NCBI RefSeq assembly: GCF_964253035.1
Contig: NZ_CAXUQL020000001.1
Span: forward strand, 2,790,001 to 2,854,000
Reading direction: 5' to 3'
Source: Pseudorhodoferax sp032153935
Lineage (GTDB): Bacteria; Pseudomonadota; Gammaproteobacteria; Burkholderiales; Burkholderiaceae_C
Length of the DNA stretch: 64,000 bases
Shown here one piece after another: positions 19,932 to 28,552 of the stretch; positions within the stretch are counted from its first letter, which is position 1, and every line of letters begins with the position of its first letter. The notes below the pieces were generated by a model. That model made no database searches and had not been told where the DNA came from. It worked only from the letters and a program-made list of their open reading frames with translations. A program made the translations under genes and the position numbers.

Positions 19932-22877
19932 TCAGAACGGCAGCTGCATGCTGCCCAGGTCGCGGCGGGTCTCGACCAGGATCAGCGGCTCGTCAGAGAT
20001 CTGGACCACGGGCGGGCGCTCACGCGGCACATGCACGGGTTTGGGCTCGGCGGCGATGGCGGCTTGCACGGCAGCGCTCTTGGCGGTGTCGGTGGAGATC
20101 CACTGCAGGCCGGAGCCAAGCGCGATCTGCTCCAGTTCGCCGACCGGCAGCGTGAAGGCCGGCACCTGGGGCAGGACGGCCGCGGCGGGTGCCGTGGCGA
20201 CGGGAGCCGGTGCAGGCACGGGTGCCGGTGCCGGTGCGGCCACCACGGGTGGAGCCACCGCCGCCTGCACAGGTTCCGGTGCGGCCGCGGCTTGCGGCGC
20301 GATGGGCATGGCGGGTGCCACGTCGGCAGTCTCGCCATCGGCTTGGTCGGCCGGGCGCGGACCGCGCTCGCCACCACGCTCGCGGCGGTCGCGGCCGTAG
20401 CGGTCGCGCGACCGCTTCTCGCGGCGCGGCGCTTCTTCTGCATCGGCACGCGGGGCGGCTTCATCTGCGTCAGCGGACGGGGCTTCGGCGGTGCCTTCGG
20501 CCTGTGGTGCGGCTTCCGGCGCCTGCGGTGCCGAGAAGTAAGACGCGCGATCGGTGCGCTCCGCACGGGCCGGTGCATCGTTCACCGCCTCTTCGCCGGT
20601 GTTGCCGGTGGCTTCGGCATCGCCGCCCACACGTTCCTCGCGTTCGCCACGGCCCCGGCCACGGCCCCGGCCGCCTTCGCGTGGCTCACGGGGTTCACGC
20701 GGCTCGCGTGCTTCGCCGCGTTCGCTGCGCTCGGCATTGCGTGGCGGGCGCTGGCGCTCGGCCGGGGCCTGGTCTGCGCCTGCTTCGCCATTCAGCGGCA
20801 GCGCGGCCTGGCCTTCGTTGCGGGCGTCGGCATCGGCGCGCTGGCGTGCGCCCTGGCGTTCACCGCGGCCACGGCCGCGGGCCTCGGCGCCTTCGCCGCG
20901 GACCTCGTCGGCGCGCGGTGCGCGGGGTTCACGCGGCTCGCGGGCCTCGCGCGGTTCGCGGCCTTCGCGGCCTTCGCGCGGCTCGCGCCCTTCACGGCCT
21001 TCGCCGTTGCGGCCACGGTTGCCACGGCCACCACGGCCCTGGCCTTCGCCGCGCGGACCACGGCCTTCCGTCTTGGGCGCAGCCGCGGGTGCAGGTGCAG
21101 CCATGGGCGCGGGTGCCACGGGCGCCGGCGCGGGGGCCGGACGGGCGCCGAACAGGCTCTTGATGAAGCCGAGGAAGCCCTTTTCCTCGTGCACGGGCGG
21201 CACGTAGGCGGCGGGTGCCGGCGCAGGTGCCGGAGCGGGCGCCTCGACGGGCTTGGCCACGGGTTGCGGGGCCGGCGCGTCGGGCAGCACGCCCTTGATC
21301 AGCGGGGTCTGCTTGTTGGTGGGTTCCTGCGAGCGGCGCGTGACGCCGGTGCGGTCCTCGACCTCTTCGGCGAGCTTGTAGCTGGCCTGCATCTGGTCCA
21401 GGCGCGGGTCGTCGTGCTTGAGCCGCTCCATGCGGTAGTTCGGCGTTTCCAGCGTCTTGTTGGGCACCATCAGCACGCTGATGCGCTGGCGCAGTTCGAT
21501 CTTGGCGATCTCGGTGCGCTTCTCGTTGAGCAGGAACGAGGCGACCTCGACCGGCACCTGGCACAGCACCGAGGCCGTGTTGTCCTTTTGCGACTCCTCC
21601 TGGATGATGCGCAGGATCTGCAGTGCAGAGCTTTCGGTGTCGCGGATGTGGCCGGAGCCGCCGCAGCGCGGGCAGGGGATCGAGGAGCCTTCGGACAGCG
21701 CTGGGCGCAGGCGCTGGCGGCTCATCTCCATGAGGCCGAACTTGCTGATGGTGCCGAACTGCACGCGGGCGCGGTCCTGGCGCAGCGAATCGCGCAGCCG
21801 GTTCTCGACCTCGCGGCGGTTCTTGGACTCCTCCATGTCGATGAAGTCGATCACGATCAGGCCGCCCAGGTCGCGCAGGCGCATCTGGCGGGCCACTTCC
21901 TCGGCGGCCTCCAGGTTGGTGCGGGTGGCGGTTTCCTCGATGTCGCCGCCGCGGATGGAGCGGGCCGAGTTCACGTCGACGGAGACCAGCGCTTCGGTGT
22001 GGTCGATCACGATGGCGCCGCCGGAGGGCAGCGTCACGGTGCGGGCGTAGGCCGATTCGATCTGGTGCTCGATCTGGAAGCGGCTGAACAGCGGCGCGTC
22101 GTCGCGGTAGCGCTTCACGCGCGGTGCGTGCTCGGGCATCACGTGCGCCATGAACTGCTGCGCCTGCTCATACACGTCGTCGGTGTCGATCAGGATGTCG
22201 CCGATGTCGTGGTTGAAGTAGTCGCGCAGCGCGCGCACCACCAGGTTGGATTCCTGGTAGATGAGTTCGGGCTTGCGCAGGCTCTTGGCGGCCTCGTCGA
22301 CGGCCTTCCAGAGCTTGAGCAGGTAGTTCAGGTCCCACTGCAGTTCGGGGGCGCTGCGGCCGATGCCGGCGGTGCGGGCGATGATGCTCGAACCCTTGGG
22401 GTACTCGAGCTGGTCCATCGCCTCCTTGAGCTCGGCCCGGTCGTCGCCCTCGATGCGGCGCGAGACGCCACCGCCGCGCGGGTTGTTGGGCATCAGCACC
22501 ACGTAGCGGCCGGCCAGCGAGATGAAGGTGGTCAGGGCCGCGCCCTTGTTGCCGCGCTCTTCCTTCTCGACCTGCACGACCAGTTCCTGGCCTTCGCGGA
22601 TCACATCGTTGATGCGCGCCTGGCTGACCGAGACACCCTCGGCGAAGTACTGGCGGGAGATTTCCTTGAACGGCAGGAAGCCGTGGCGGTCTTCGCCGTA
22701 GTCGACGAAGCAGGCTTCGAGCGATGGCTCGACCCGCGTGACCACGGCCTTGTAGATGTTGCCCTTGCGCTGTTCGCGCCCTTCGATCTCGATTTCGTAA
22801 TCGAGCAGCTTCTGCCCGTCAACGATGGCCAGGCGGCGCTCTTCGGCCTGCGTGGCATTGATCAGCATCCGTTTCAT
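19932..22877 (-). CDS. rne: Ribonuclease E
   Basis: This 981-residue endoribonuclease initiates mRNA decay and rRNA/tRNA processing. The catalytic N-terminal half is highly conserved. It has the S1 domain with KGNIYKAVVTRVEPSLEACF, the 5'-sensor/RNase H-like parts, the DNase-I-like active-site region with VSVDVNSARS and IDFIDMEESKNRREVE, and the zinc-link cysteines in PCPRCGGSG (about residues 402-406). The C-terminal half (from about residue 510) is disordered and dominated by Arg/Glu/Pro/Gly, including tandem REGREPRE-like units at about residues 620-660 and a second basic block near 800. This is the usual RNA-binding/degradosome tail, here very repetitive. A long leader with hairpins precedes the gene. 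Confidence 0.97.
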   Translation of the reverse strand: MKRMLINATQAEERRLAIVDGQKLLDYEIEIEGREQRKGNIYKAVVTRVEPSLEACFVDYGEDRHGFLPFKEISRQYFAEGVSVSQARINDVIREGQELVVQVEKEERGNKGAALTTFISLAGRYVVLMPNNPRGGGVSRRIEGDDRAELKEAMDQLEYPKGSSIIARTAGIGRSAPELQWDLNYLLKLWKAVDEAAKSLRKPELIYQESNLVVRALRDYFNHDIGDILIDTDDVYEQAQQFMAHVMPEHAPRVKRYRDDAPLFSRFQIEHQIESAYARTVTLPSGGAIVIDHTEALVSVDVNSARSIRGGDIEETATRTNLEAAEEVARQMRLRDLGGLIVIDFIDMEESKNRREVENRLRDSLRQDRARVQFGTISKFGLMEMSRQRLRPALSEGSSIPCPRCGGSGHIRDTESSALQILRIIQEESQKDNTASVLCQVPVEVASFLLNEKRTEIAKIELRQRISVLMVPNKTLETPNYRMERLKHDDPRLDQMQASYKLAEEVEDRTGVTRRSQEPTNKQTPLIKGVLPDAPAPQPVAKPVEAPAPAPAPAPAAYVPPVHEEKGFLGFIKSLFGARPAPAPAPVAPAPMAAPAPAAAPKTEGRGPRGEGQGRGGRGNRGRNGEGREGREPREGREGREPREAREPREPRAPRADEVRGEGAEARGRGRGERQGARQRADADARNEGQAALPLNGEAGADQAPAERQRPPRNAERSERGEAREPREPREPREGGRGRGRGRGEREERVGGDAEATGNTGEEAVNDAPARAERTDRASYFSAPQAPEAAPQAEGTAEAPSADADEAAPRADAEEAPRREKRSRDRYGRDRRERGGERGPRPADQADGETADVAPAMPIAPQAAAAPEPVQAAVAPPVVAAPAPAPVPAPAPVATAPAAAVLPQVPAFTLPVGELEQIALGSGLQWISTDTAKSAAVQAAIAAEPKPVHVPRERPPVVQISDEPLILVETRRDLGSMQLPF

Positions 22878-23429
22878 GGGTAGCGTCCTCTGGGCTCCAC
22901 TGGAGCCCGGTGTGTCGTCAAAACGTCGTGGTTCCGTGGGAACCTGTTTGATGCCTGAACGAACGCGCTTGAAACGAAGGGAATTGCCGGAGAGCCGTCA
23001 CTCACGAGCCATCGGGCTCGCGCAATGGGGCATGGGCGCGTGGATGGAGCAAGGGCTGTGCAGGGCCTGTCCGGGCCGCGGGTGCGGCGATCGGCCAGGC
23101 GTGCCGGGGTGGTGCGTGGCTTGCGCGCAAACCCGGCCAGGCGGGCGCTCGCCCGGGCTGGCAGGTTCGGGAAGGGGGCCTCCACACCATGTTCTTGCTT
23201 TGATCCGCCAGCCTGGCTGCGCTGCCATGGGCAGCCCGGCCAGGCCGGTTTGGGGTATTCCGTATCAGGGTTTCAATTGCGTCAGCCCGCCTTGAAAGCC
23301 ACCGGCTGCCACCTGAGGCCGCACGGGCCGGGGGTCTGCAGCCGACGCCTGCAAGTGGCATCGCCTCCCAGCGTGTTCGGAGTCGTGCTCTAAACTCGTG
23401 GTTTATCAAGCACTTAGGCCGAGACGCTG
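22878..23429. promoter_or_regulatory. Long divergent gap: rne leader with tandem hairpins and rluC promoter region
   Basis: These 552 bases between the divergent rne and rluC genes contain no convincing coding region. On the rne side are three short perfect stems in series: GGGCTCC-ACT-GGAGCCC (22892-22908, 15 bases from the start codon), GGTTCC-GTG-GGAACC (22930-22944) and CGAGCC-ATCG-GGCTCG (23005-23020). In E. coli the rne leader also carries hairpins that mediate autoregulation by RNase E, so a similar role is plausible. Near rluC the only candidate -10 is TAAACT at 23391-23396, without a good -35. Confidence 0.5.
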
Positions 23430-24446
23430 GTGAAAAATATTATAGGTGCAGCGCAGGCCCCGTCGGCGCCGGCTGCACAGCTCGTTGAAATCGGCCCGGA
23501 TGCCGAAGGCCAGCGCCTGGACAACTACCTGCTGCGCGTGCTCAAGGGCGTGCCCAAGACCCATGTCTACCGCATCATCCGCAGCGGCGAGGTGCGCGTG
23601 AACAAGGGCCGCGCCGATGCCGCCACGCGGCTGGCGCTGGGCGACAGCGTGCGGTTGCCGCCCCTGCGCCTGTCCGAGCGCGCCGAGGAAAAGGCCGAAG
23701 CCATGGCGCGCAGCACGCCGGCCCGCAGCTTTCCGGTGCTGTACGAGGACGAGGCCTTCCTGGCCATCGACAAGCCGGCCGGCGTGGCCGTGCACGGTGG
23801 CAGCGGTGTGGATTTCGGCGTGATCGAACAGCTGCGCATGGCCCGGCCCGGCGCCCCCATGCTGGAGCTCGTCCACCGGCTGGACCGCGAGACCTCGGGG
23901 GTGCTGCTGGTGGCCAAGAAGCGCAGTGCGCTCCGGCACCTGCAGGACCAGTTCCGCGAGCGCGAGACCGGCAAGACCTACCTCGCGTTGGCGCTGGGCC
24001 AGTGGCCGGCCAAGTGCAAGGTGCTGGACAAGCCGCTGGTGCGCTACCTGCTGCCCGGCAAGCCCGGCACCGAGGGCGAGCGCCGCATGCGCATTGCGGC
24101 CGCCGACGATCCGCAGGGCATGCGGTCCATCACGCTGGTGCGGGTGGCCGAAACCTTTGCCGACTACAGCCTGCTGGAAGTGACCATCAAGACCGGCCGC
24201 ACGCACCAGATCCGTGTGCACCTGGCCAGCGAGGGCCATGCGATCGCGGGCGACGACAAGTACGGCGATTTCGCACTGAACAAGGCGCTGGTCCGCCAGG
24301 GGCTGTCGCGCATGTTCCTGCACGCCTGGCGGCTGCGGCTCACGCACCCGGCCAGTGGCGAGACGGTGCAGCTGGAGGCGGCATTGCCTCCCGATCTGGC
24401 CGGTTTCCTGGCGGCCTGCCGGCCGGCTGTCACGGGCCAGGGGTGA
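23430..24446 (+). CDS. rluC: 23S rRNA pseudouridine synthase RluC-type
   Basis: RluC converts specific uridines of 23S rRNA to pseudouridine (955/2504/2580 in E. coli). The protein has 338 residues, with an N-terminal S4-like RNA-binding domain (RLDNYLLRVLKGVPKTHVYRIIRSGEVRVNKGR, about residues 27-60). The RluA-family catalytic domain follows, with the active-site aspartate Asp-152 in VHRLDRETSG, then TGRTHQIRVHL and FLHAWRL. The GTG start at 23430 precedes a low-complexity 15-residue lead; no ATG gives a better N-terminus. The gene is divergent from rne, as in E. coli, which supports RluC over RluA or RluD. Confidence 0.92.
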   Translation: MKNIIGAAQAPSAPAAQLVEIGPDAEGQRLDNYLLRVLKGVPKTHVYRIIRSGEVRVNKGRADAATRLALGDSVRLPPLRLSERAEEKAEAMARSTPARSFPVLYEDEAFLAIDKPAGVAVHGGSGVDFGVIEQLRMARPGAPMLELVHRLDRETSGVLLVAKKRSALRHLQDQFRERETGKTYLALALGQWPAKCKVLDKPLVRYLLPGKPGTEGERRMRIAAADDPQGMRSITLVRVAETFADYSLLEVTIKTGRTHQIRVHLASEGHAIAGDDKYGDFALNKALVRQGLSRMFLHAWRLRLTHPASGETVQLEAALPPDLAGFLAACRPAVTGQG

Positions 24447-24456
24447 CAATCGCCGC

Positions 24457-25116
24457 ATGCAAGCCAGACGCTTTGACCTGATCGCCTTCGACTGGGATGG
24501 CACGCTGTTCGACTCGACGGCCATCATCACGCGCTGCATCCAGGAGGCGGTGCGCGACGTCGGCGGCACCGTGCCCACGGACACCGCAGCTTCCTTCGTG
24601 ATCGGCATGGCGCTGCCGCAGGCGCTTGCCCACGCCGCGCCGGACGTGCCGCGCGAGCGCTACCCCGAATTGGCAGCGCGCTACCGCGTGCACTACATGC
24701 AGCACCAGAACGACATCGTGCTGTTCGACGGCGTGCTGGAGCTGCTGCGCGCGCTCAAGCAGCAGCAGATCCTGTTGACCGTGGCCACCGGCAAGTCACG
24801 CCGTGGCCTGGACGAAGCCCTGCGCGTGGTGGAGTTGCAAGGCCTGTTCGATGGTTCGCGTACGGCCGACGAGACCGCCGGCAAGCCGCATCCGCGCATG
24901 TTGCACGAGCTCATGCGCGAGTTCGACGTGGCGCCCGAGCGCACGCTGATGGTCGGCGACACCACCCACGACCTGCAGATGGCGCTGAACGCGGGCTGCT
25001 CCAGCGTGGGCGTGGGCTATGGTGCGCATCCCCACGGCGAATTCGCCGCGCTGCAGCCGCTGTTCGTGGCCCATTCGGTCCGCGAACTGCACGACTGGCT
25101 GCTGGTGCCGGCCTGA
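24457..25116 (+). CDS. HAD-superfamily hydrolase, phosphoglycolate-phosphatase-like
   Basis: This 219-residue HAD phosphatase has the nucleophile motif DWDGTLFDS (Asp-11 and Asp-13 region). The second motif is in VATGKSRRG, a lysine lies in AGKPHPRML, and the metal-binding motif is VGDTTHDLQMA. The helical cap between motifs 1 and 2 is of the Gph/beta-phosphoglucomutase type. It starts 10 bases after rluC and is 20 bases ahead of the Rieske gene, so it belongs to the rluC transcript. The physiological substrate is unknown. Confidence 0.9.
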   Translation: MQARRFDLIAFDWDGTLFDSTAIITRCIQEAVRDVGGTVPTDTAASFVIGMALPQALAHAAPDVPRERYPELAARYRVHYMQHQNDIVLFDGVLELLRALKQQQILLTVATGKSRRGLDEALRVVELQGLFDGSRTADETAGKPHPRMLHELMREFDVAPERTLMVGDTTHDLQMALNAGCSSVGVGYGAHPHGEFAALQPLFVAHSVRELHDWLLVPA

Positions 25117-25136
25117 AGCTTGCATGCAGCGCCGCC

Positions 25137-25499
25137 ATGGACCGCGTCGCCCTGTGCAATTCCCGTGACCTCGCCGAGGGCGGCGAGGCCGTGCCCTTCG
25201 ATGTGCTGTACCAGGGCCAGACCTGCCGCGCATTCGCCGTGCGCTGGCGCGGCCAGGCCCATGCCTACCTGAACCGCTGCACCCACGTGGCCATGGAGAT
25301 GGACTACCAGCCCAACCGTGTCTTCGACGACAGCGGCGAGTGGCTGCTGTGCGCCACCCACGGCGCCGCCTACCGGCCCGATTCCGGGGCCTGCGGCGGC
25401 GGTCCATGCCGCGGTGGCCTGGTCAAGATTGCGCTGTCCGAGTCGGATGGCGTCGTGCATTGGCATACTCAGCCCCAATTGCAACCCGTTTTCTTCTAG
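25137..25499 (+). CDS. Small Rieske [2Fe-2S] protein
   Basis: This 120-residue single-domain Rieske protein has the two cluster-binding boxes C-x-H (NRCTHVAMEMD, about residue 48) and C-x-x-H (LLCATHGAAY, about residue 71). They are followed by a Gly-rich loop with GGGPCRGG. No membrane anchor is visible, so it is a soluble electron carrier or a small ferredoxin-like partner rather than a cytochrome bc1 subunit. It lies between the HAD phosphatase and the S49 peptidase, a grouping I recall from other Burkholderiales, but no partner oxygenase is encoded nearby. Confidence 0.9.
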   Translation: MDRVALCNSRDLAEGGEAVPFDVLYQGQTCRAFAVRWRGQAHAYLNRCTHVAMEMDYQPNRVFDDSGEWLLCATHGAAYRPDSGACGGGPCRGGLVKIALSESDGVVHWHTQPQLQPVFF

Positions 25500-25512
25500 T
25501 AGCCTTAACGCC

Positions 25513-26475
25513 ATGAGTGAACCGCACCCCGCCGGCTCCCCCCCGTCCGATCCGCAATGGGAGCGCAGCCTGCTGGAGCGGCTGGCCTTTGCATCGCTGA
25601 AAGAGCAGCGCGCTGCCCGCCGCTGGAAGATCTTCACGCGACTGGCCTGGCTGGGCTTCTTCATCGCGCTGGCCTGGCTGTTGCTGCTGCGCGCCGCGCC
25701 AACGACCGACACCTCGTCCACGCACACTGCCGTGGTCGAGATCAAGGGCGAGATCGCCTCGGGCGCCGACGCCAGCGCCGAGGCCATCGTGGCCGCCATG
25801 CGCAGTGCCTTCGAGGACCAAGGGGCGCAGGCCGTCGTGCTGCTCTGCAATTCGCCTGGCGGCAGCCCGGTGCAGGCCGGCATGGTCAATGACGAGATCC
25901 TGCGGCTCAAGGCCAAGCACAACAAGCCGGTCTACGCCGTGGTCGAGGAGGCGTGTGCCTCGGCCGCCTATTACATCGTCGTGGGCGCCGACAAGATCTT
26001 CGTCGACAAGGCCAGCATCGTGGGCAGCATCGGCGTGCTGATGGACGGCTTCGGCTTCACCGGCCTCATGGACAAGCTGGGCGTGGAGCGTCGCTTGTTG
26101 ACAGCGGGTGCCAACAAAGGCTTCCTCGACCCGTTCAGCCCCATGAGCGAACACCAGCGCACGCTGGCGCAGAACATGCTGGACACCATCCACCAGCAGT
26201 TCATCGGCGTGGTCAAGAAGGGCCGTGGCGACCGGCTCAAGGAAACCCCCGAGACCTTCAGCGGCCTGTTCTGGAGCGGCGAGCAGGCCGTGCAGATGGG
26301 GCTGGCGGACCAATTGGGCAGCCTGGACTACGTGGCGCGCGACGTGGTCAAGGCCGAGGAGATCGTCGACTACACGCGCCGTGAGAACGTGGCCGAGCGG
26401 CTGGCCAAGCGCTTCGGTGCGGCCATGGGCGAGGGCGCCCTGCGCGCGCTGCAATCGGTGCCGGCGCTGCGCTGA
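25513..26475 (+). CDS. sppA: S49-family signal peptide peptidase (short SppA/SohB-like)
   Basis: This 320-residue inner-membrane serine protease degrades cleaved signal peptides. One transmembrane anchor lies at about residues 43-62 (FTRLAWLGFFIALAWLLLLR) after a cytoplasmic tail. The conserved NSPGGSPV loop is followed by the probable nucleophile Ser-150 in ACASAAYYI and the general-base lysine Lys-202 in GANKGFLDPF. The 52-residue spacing equals that of the Ser/Lys dyad in short Bacillus-type SppA. It is 13 bases after the Rieske gene and convergent with the methylase gene. Confidence 0.88.
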   Translation: MSEPHPAGSPPSDPQWERSLLERLAFASLKEQRAARRWKIFTRLAWLGFFIALAWLLLLRAAPTTDTSSTHTAVVEIKGEIASGADASAEAIVAAMRSAFEDQGAQAVVLLCNSPGGSPVQAGMVNDEILRLKAKHNKPVYAVVEEACASAAYYIVVGADKIFVDKASIVGSIGVLMDGFGFTGLMDKLGVERRLLTAGANKGFLDPFSPMSEHQRTLAQNMLDTIHQQFIGVVKKGRGDRLKETPETFSGLFWSGEQAVQMGLADQLGSLDYVARDVVKAEEIVDYTRRENVAERLAKRFGAAMGEGALRALQSVPALR

Positions 26476-26487
26476 GCGCTCTCAGCG
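26470..26487. terminator. Hairpin across the convergent stops of sppA and the methylase gene
   Basis: CGCTGAG-CGCT-CTCAGCG is a perfect 7-base stem whose two arms contain the two opposing stop codons, only 6 bases apart. There is no T-tract. It is the same arrangement as at 12606-12639. Confidence 0.4.
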
Positions 26488-27234
26488 TCCGATCGCAAAG
26501 ACCGCGGGTGCGTCGGGCAGAGGCTCGGCGTGCTGGCGCCAGGCCTTCACGGTCTGGCTCAGGATGCTGGCCTTGTCCAGTGTCAGGCCGGTGGCAATGG
26601 CCAGCCGCGTGTTGTGCTGCAGCGTTTGCACGAGTGCGCGGCGCAGGGTTTCCGTGCGGTAGGGCGTTTCGATGCACAGCTGGGTCTGGCCAGTCTTGAG
26701 CGCCAGGGCCTCGAGTTGGCGCACGCGCTCGGTGCGGGCCTCGGCATCCTGCGGCAGGTAGCCGACAAAAGCGAAGTTCTGCCCGTTGAGGCCGCTGGCC
26801 GCCAGCGCCAGCAGCAGGGCGCTGGGGCCGACCAGGGGCACGACCGGCACGCCCAGGGCATGGGCGGCGCGCACCACCGAACTGCCCGGATCGGCCACCG
26901 CGGGCATGCCGGCTTCGCTGACCAGGCCGATGTCGTGGCCCTGCAGTGCGGCCGCCAGCAGCGGTGTCGCGTCGAAACCGGGGCCGTGGTCGCCCTTCTT
27001 GTGCACTTCGCGCGGCAGTTCCGTCATCGTCTGCTGCTGCAGCGGCAGGGCGAGCGGCACGACGCCGTCGACGCGCTTGAGGTAGGCGCGCGTGCTCTTG
27101 GCGTTCTCGCAGATCCAGTGCGACAGCCGGGCCGCCACCTGCAGCGTGCCCAGCGGCACGGCATCCTGCAGCGGTGCCTGCTCGGCGCAGCCGAAGTCCA
27201 GCGGCGCCGGCACCAGGTAGAGGCGGCCGCTCAC
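26482..27234 (-). CDS. Tetrapyrrole-methylase-family SAM-dependent methyltransferase (RsmI-like)
   Basis: This 250-residue protein is related to the rRNA 2'-O-methyltransferase RsmI. It has LYLVPAPLDFG at the N-terminus, the SAM-binding loop GLVSEAGMPAVADPGSSVV (about residue 100), VVPLVGPSALLLALAASGLNGQNFAFVGYLP and IETPYRTE. The N-terminal glycine loop differs from the TPIGNL motif of true RsmI, and the protein is shorter. It is probably the separate RsmI-like group found beside maf in betaproteobacteria, so no symbol is given. GTG 27234 overlaps the maf stop (GTGA), implying coupling. Confidence 0.85.
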   Translation of the reverse strand: MSGRLYLVPAPLDFGCAEQAPLQDAVPLGTLQVAARLSHWICENAKSTRAYLKRVDGVVPLALPLQQQTMTELPREVHKKGDHGPGFDATPLLAAALQGHDIGLVSEAGMPAVADPGSSVVRAAHALGVPVVPLVGPSALLLALAASGLNGQNFAFVGYLPQDAEARTERVRQLEALALKTGQTQLCIETPYRTETLRRALVQTLQHNTRLAIATGLTLDKASILSQTVKAWRQHAEPLPDAPAVFAIGR

Positions 27235-27809
27235 AGCAACTTGACGCCGGCGGCGCGCAGCATGCGGCTGGTCTGGATCAGCGGCAGGCCGATCAGTGCA
27301 GTCGGGTCGTCGCTCGTGATGGCGTCCAGCAGCACGATGCCCAGGCCTTCGCTCTTGGCGCTGCCGGCGCAGTCGTAAGGCTGCTCGGCCTGCAGGTAGG
27401 CCTCGATCTCGGCGTCGTCCAGGTTGCGAAAGCGCACCTGCACGGGCACCAGCGCGGTCTGCGCGAAGCCCTGCGCGGCGTGCACGACCGACAGCGCGGT
27501 CTGGAACACCACGGTCTGGCCGCGCATGGCGCGCAGCTGGGCGGTAGCGCGTGCGTGGTCGCCAGGCTTGCCGAGCGGCTGGCCGTGCAGGTCGGCGACC
27601 TGGTCGGAGCCGATCACCACGGCGTCCGGATGTTGGGCGGCAACGGCCCGGGCCTTGGCCAGGGCCAGGCGACGGGCGAGGTCGGCCGGCGCTTCGCCGG
27701 CCAGAGGGGTTTCGTCGACCTCGGGCGCGACCACATCGAAGGCGATGCGCAGGCGTGTCAGCAGTTCGCGGCGGTAGCGCGAGGTCGATCCCAGGATGAG
27801 GCGTGGCAT
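27231..27809 (-). CDS. maf: Maf-family nucleotide pyrophosphatase (YceF type)
   Basis: This 192-residue Maf protein would hydrolyse modified or non-canonical nucleoside triphosphates. Family signatures are LILGSTSRYRRELL at the N-terminus, APEVDETP, VIGSDQVADL (about residue 70) and GKPGDHARATAQLRAMRGQT. The SDQVA form and the location beside rluC and yceD-rpmF match E. coli YceF, which prefers 7-methyl-GTP. It is divergent from yceD with 26 bases between starts and overlaps the methylase gene downstream. Confidence 0.92.
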   Translation of the reverse strand: MPRLILGSTSRYRRELLTRLRIAFDVVAPEVDETPLAGEAPADLARRLALAKARAVAAQHPDAVVIGSDQVADLHGQPLGKPGDHARATAQLRAMRGQTVVFQTALSVVHAAQGFAQTALVPVQVRFRNLDDAEIEAYLQAEQPYDCAGSAKSEGLGIVLLDAITSDDPTALIGLPLIQTSRMLRAAGVKLL

Positions 27810-27835
27810 GGCGCGATTCTCTTACACTGCCCCGC

Positions 27836-28393
27836 ATGACAGCCCCCAAGCAGGCACGTGGCCTGGACATCAAGGCCTTCGCCCAATCGGGTGGTGATCG
27901 CCAGCAGGAAGACCGGCTCGCCGACCACCCGCGCCTTTTGGAAGAGGCCTCGGGCCATGGTGCCGACCGGCCGGTGCGCTGGCGTGCCGTGGGCCAGATG
28001 CGCGACGCGGCCGGCGTGGTGCCGCAGATCTGGCTGCATCTCATGGCCGAAACCGAGCTGCCGCTGACCTGTCAGCGCTGCCTGGAGCCGGTGGACGAGC
28101 CGTTGGCGGTGGACCGCTGGTTCCGCTTCGTGGCCGACGAGGCGCAGGCTGCGCGCGAGGACGAGGATGCCGACGAGGATGTGCTGGTGCTGGACCCGGC
28201 CTTCGACCTGCAGGCCCTGGTCGAGGACGAGTTGCTGATGGCGCTGCCGCTGGTGCCGCGCCACGAACACTGCCCGGGCGAGGTGCGGATGGAGGTGACC
28301 GATCCCGGCTTTGCGCAGGCCCTGGCCGACAAGCCCAACCCTTTCGAGGTGTTGGCCGACCTCAAGCGCAAGCCCGGTGGGGGCGCTCGCTAG
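27836..28393 (+). CDS. yceD: YceD family protein (DUF177)
   Basis: This 185-residue protein has the DUF177 core LPLTCQRCLEPVDEPL, a CxxC pair near residue 83, followed by a strongly acidic stretch EDEDADEDVLVLDP. The ATG at 27836 is chosen over an upstream in-frame start because it gives the compact MTAPK N-terminus. YceD proteins sit next to rpmF almost universally, and work on the family links them to 23S rRNA metabolism. It begins the rpmF-plsX-fab gene order. No catalytic motif is visible. Confidence 0.9.
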   Translation: MTAPKQARGLDIKAFAQSGGDRQQEDRLADHPRLLEEASGHGADRPVRWRAVGQMRDAAGVVPQIWLHLMAETELPLTCQRCLEPVDEPLAVDRWFRFVADEAQAAREDEDADEDVLVLDPAFDLQALVEDELLMALPLVPRHEHCPGEVRMEVTDPGFAQALADKPNPFEVLADLKRKPGGGAR

Positions 28394-28414
28394 CCGAAGC
28401 GTTCGAAGCCGGGC

Positions 28415-28420
28415 TATAAT
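28415..28420 (+). promoter_or_regulatory. Perfect -10 hexamer upstream of rpmF
   Basis: TATAAT lies 22 bases after the yceD stop and 133 bases before rpmF. No recognisable -35 hexamer sits 16-18 bases upstream, so an internal promoter for rpmF is only suggested. The rpmF start is preceded by a strong AAGGAG ribosome site at about 28540-28545. Confidence 0.4.
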
Positions 28421-28552
28421 GGCTGGCTTCGCGTGCCGCGGGCCTGATGTTGTCGGGCTCGATTTTGGCCAGATCGCTCCAGATATCTCCCTCGGTGAGA
28501 GTTTTCGGGTTGCGATCCCCGCAAACCTCTACTTTGATTCAAGGAGCCAAGC

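Noticed and set aside
20600..21050. Short tandem repeats in the rne tail considered as a CRISPR or minisatellite
   Set aside because: The repeats are in-frame coding units without spacer structure and belong to the disordered RNase E tail.
19863..22883. Plus-strand frame of 1006 codons opposite rne
   Set aside because: It is the antisense of RNase E and contains only repetitive Gly/Ala/Arg/Phe sequence created by the REGREPRE tail.
28394..28552. Possible structured riboswitch or leader peptide before rpmF
   Set aside because: The 159 bases show a -10 element and ribosome site but no known riboswitch core or convincing short gene.
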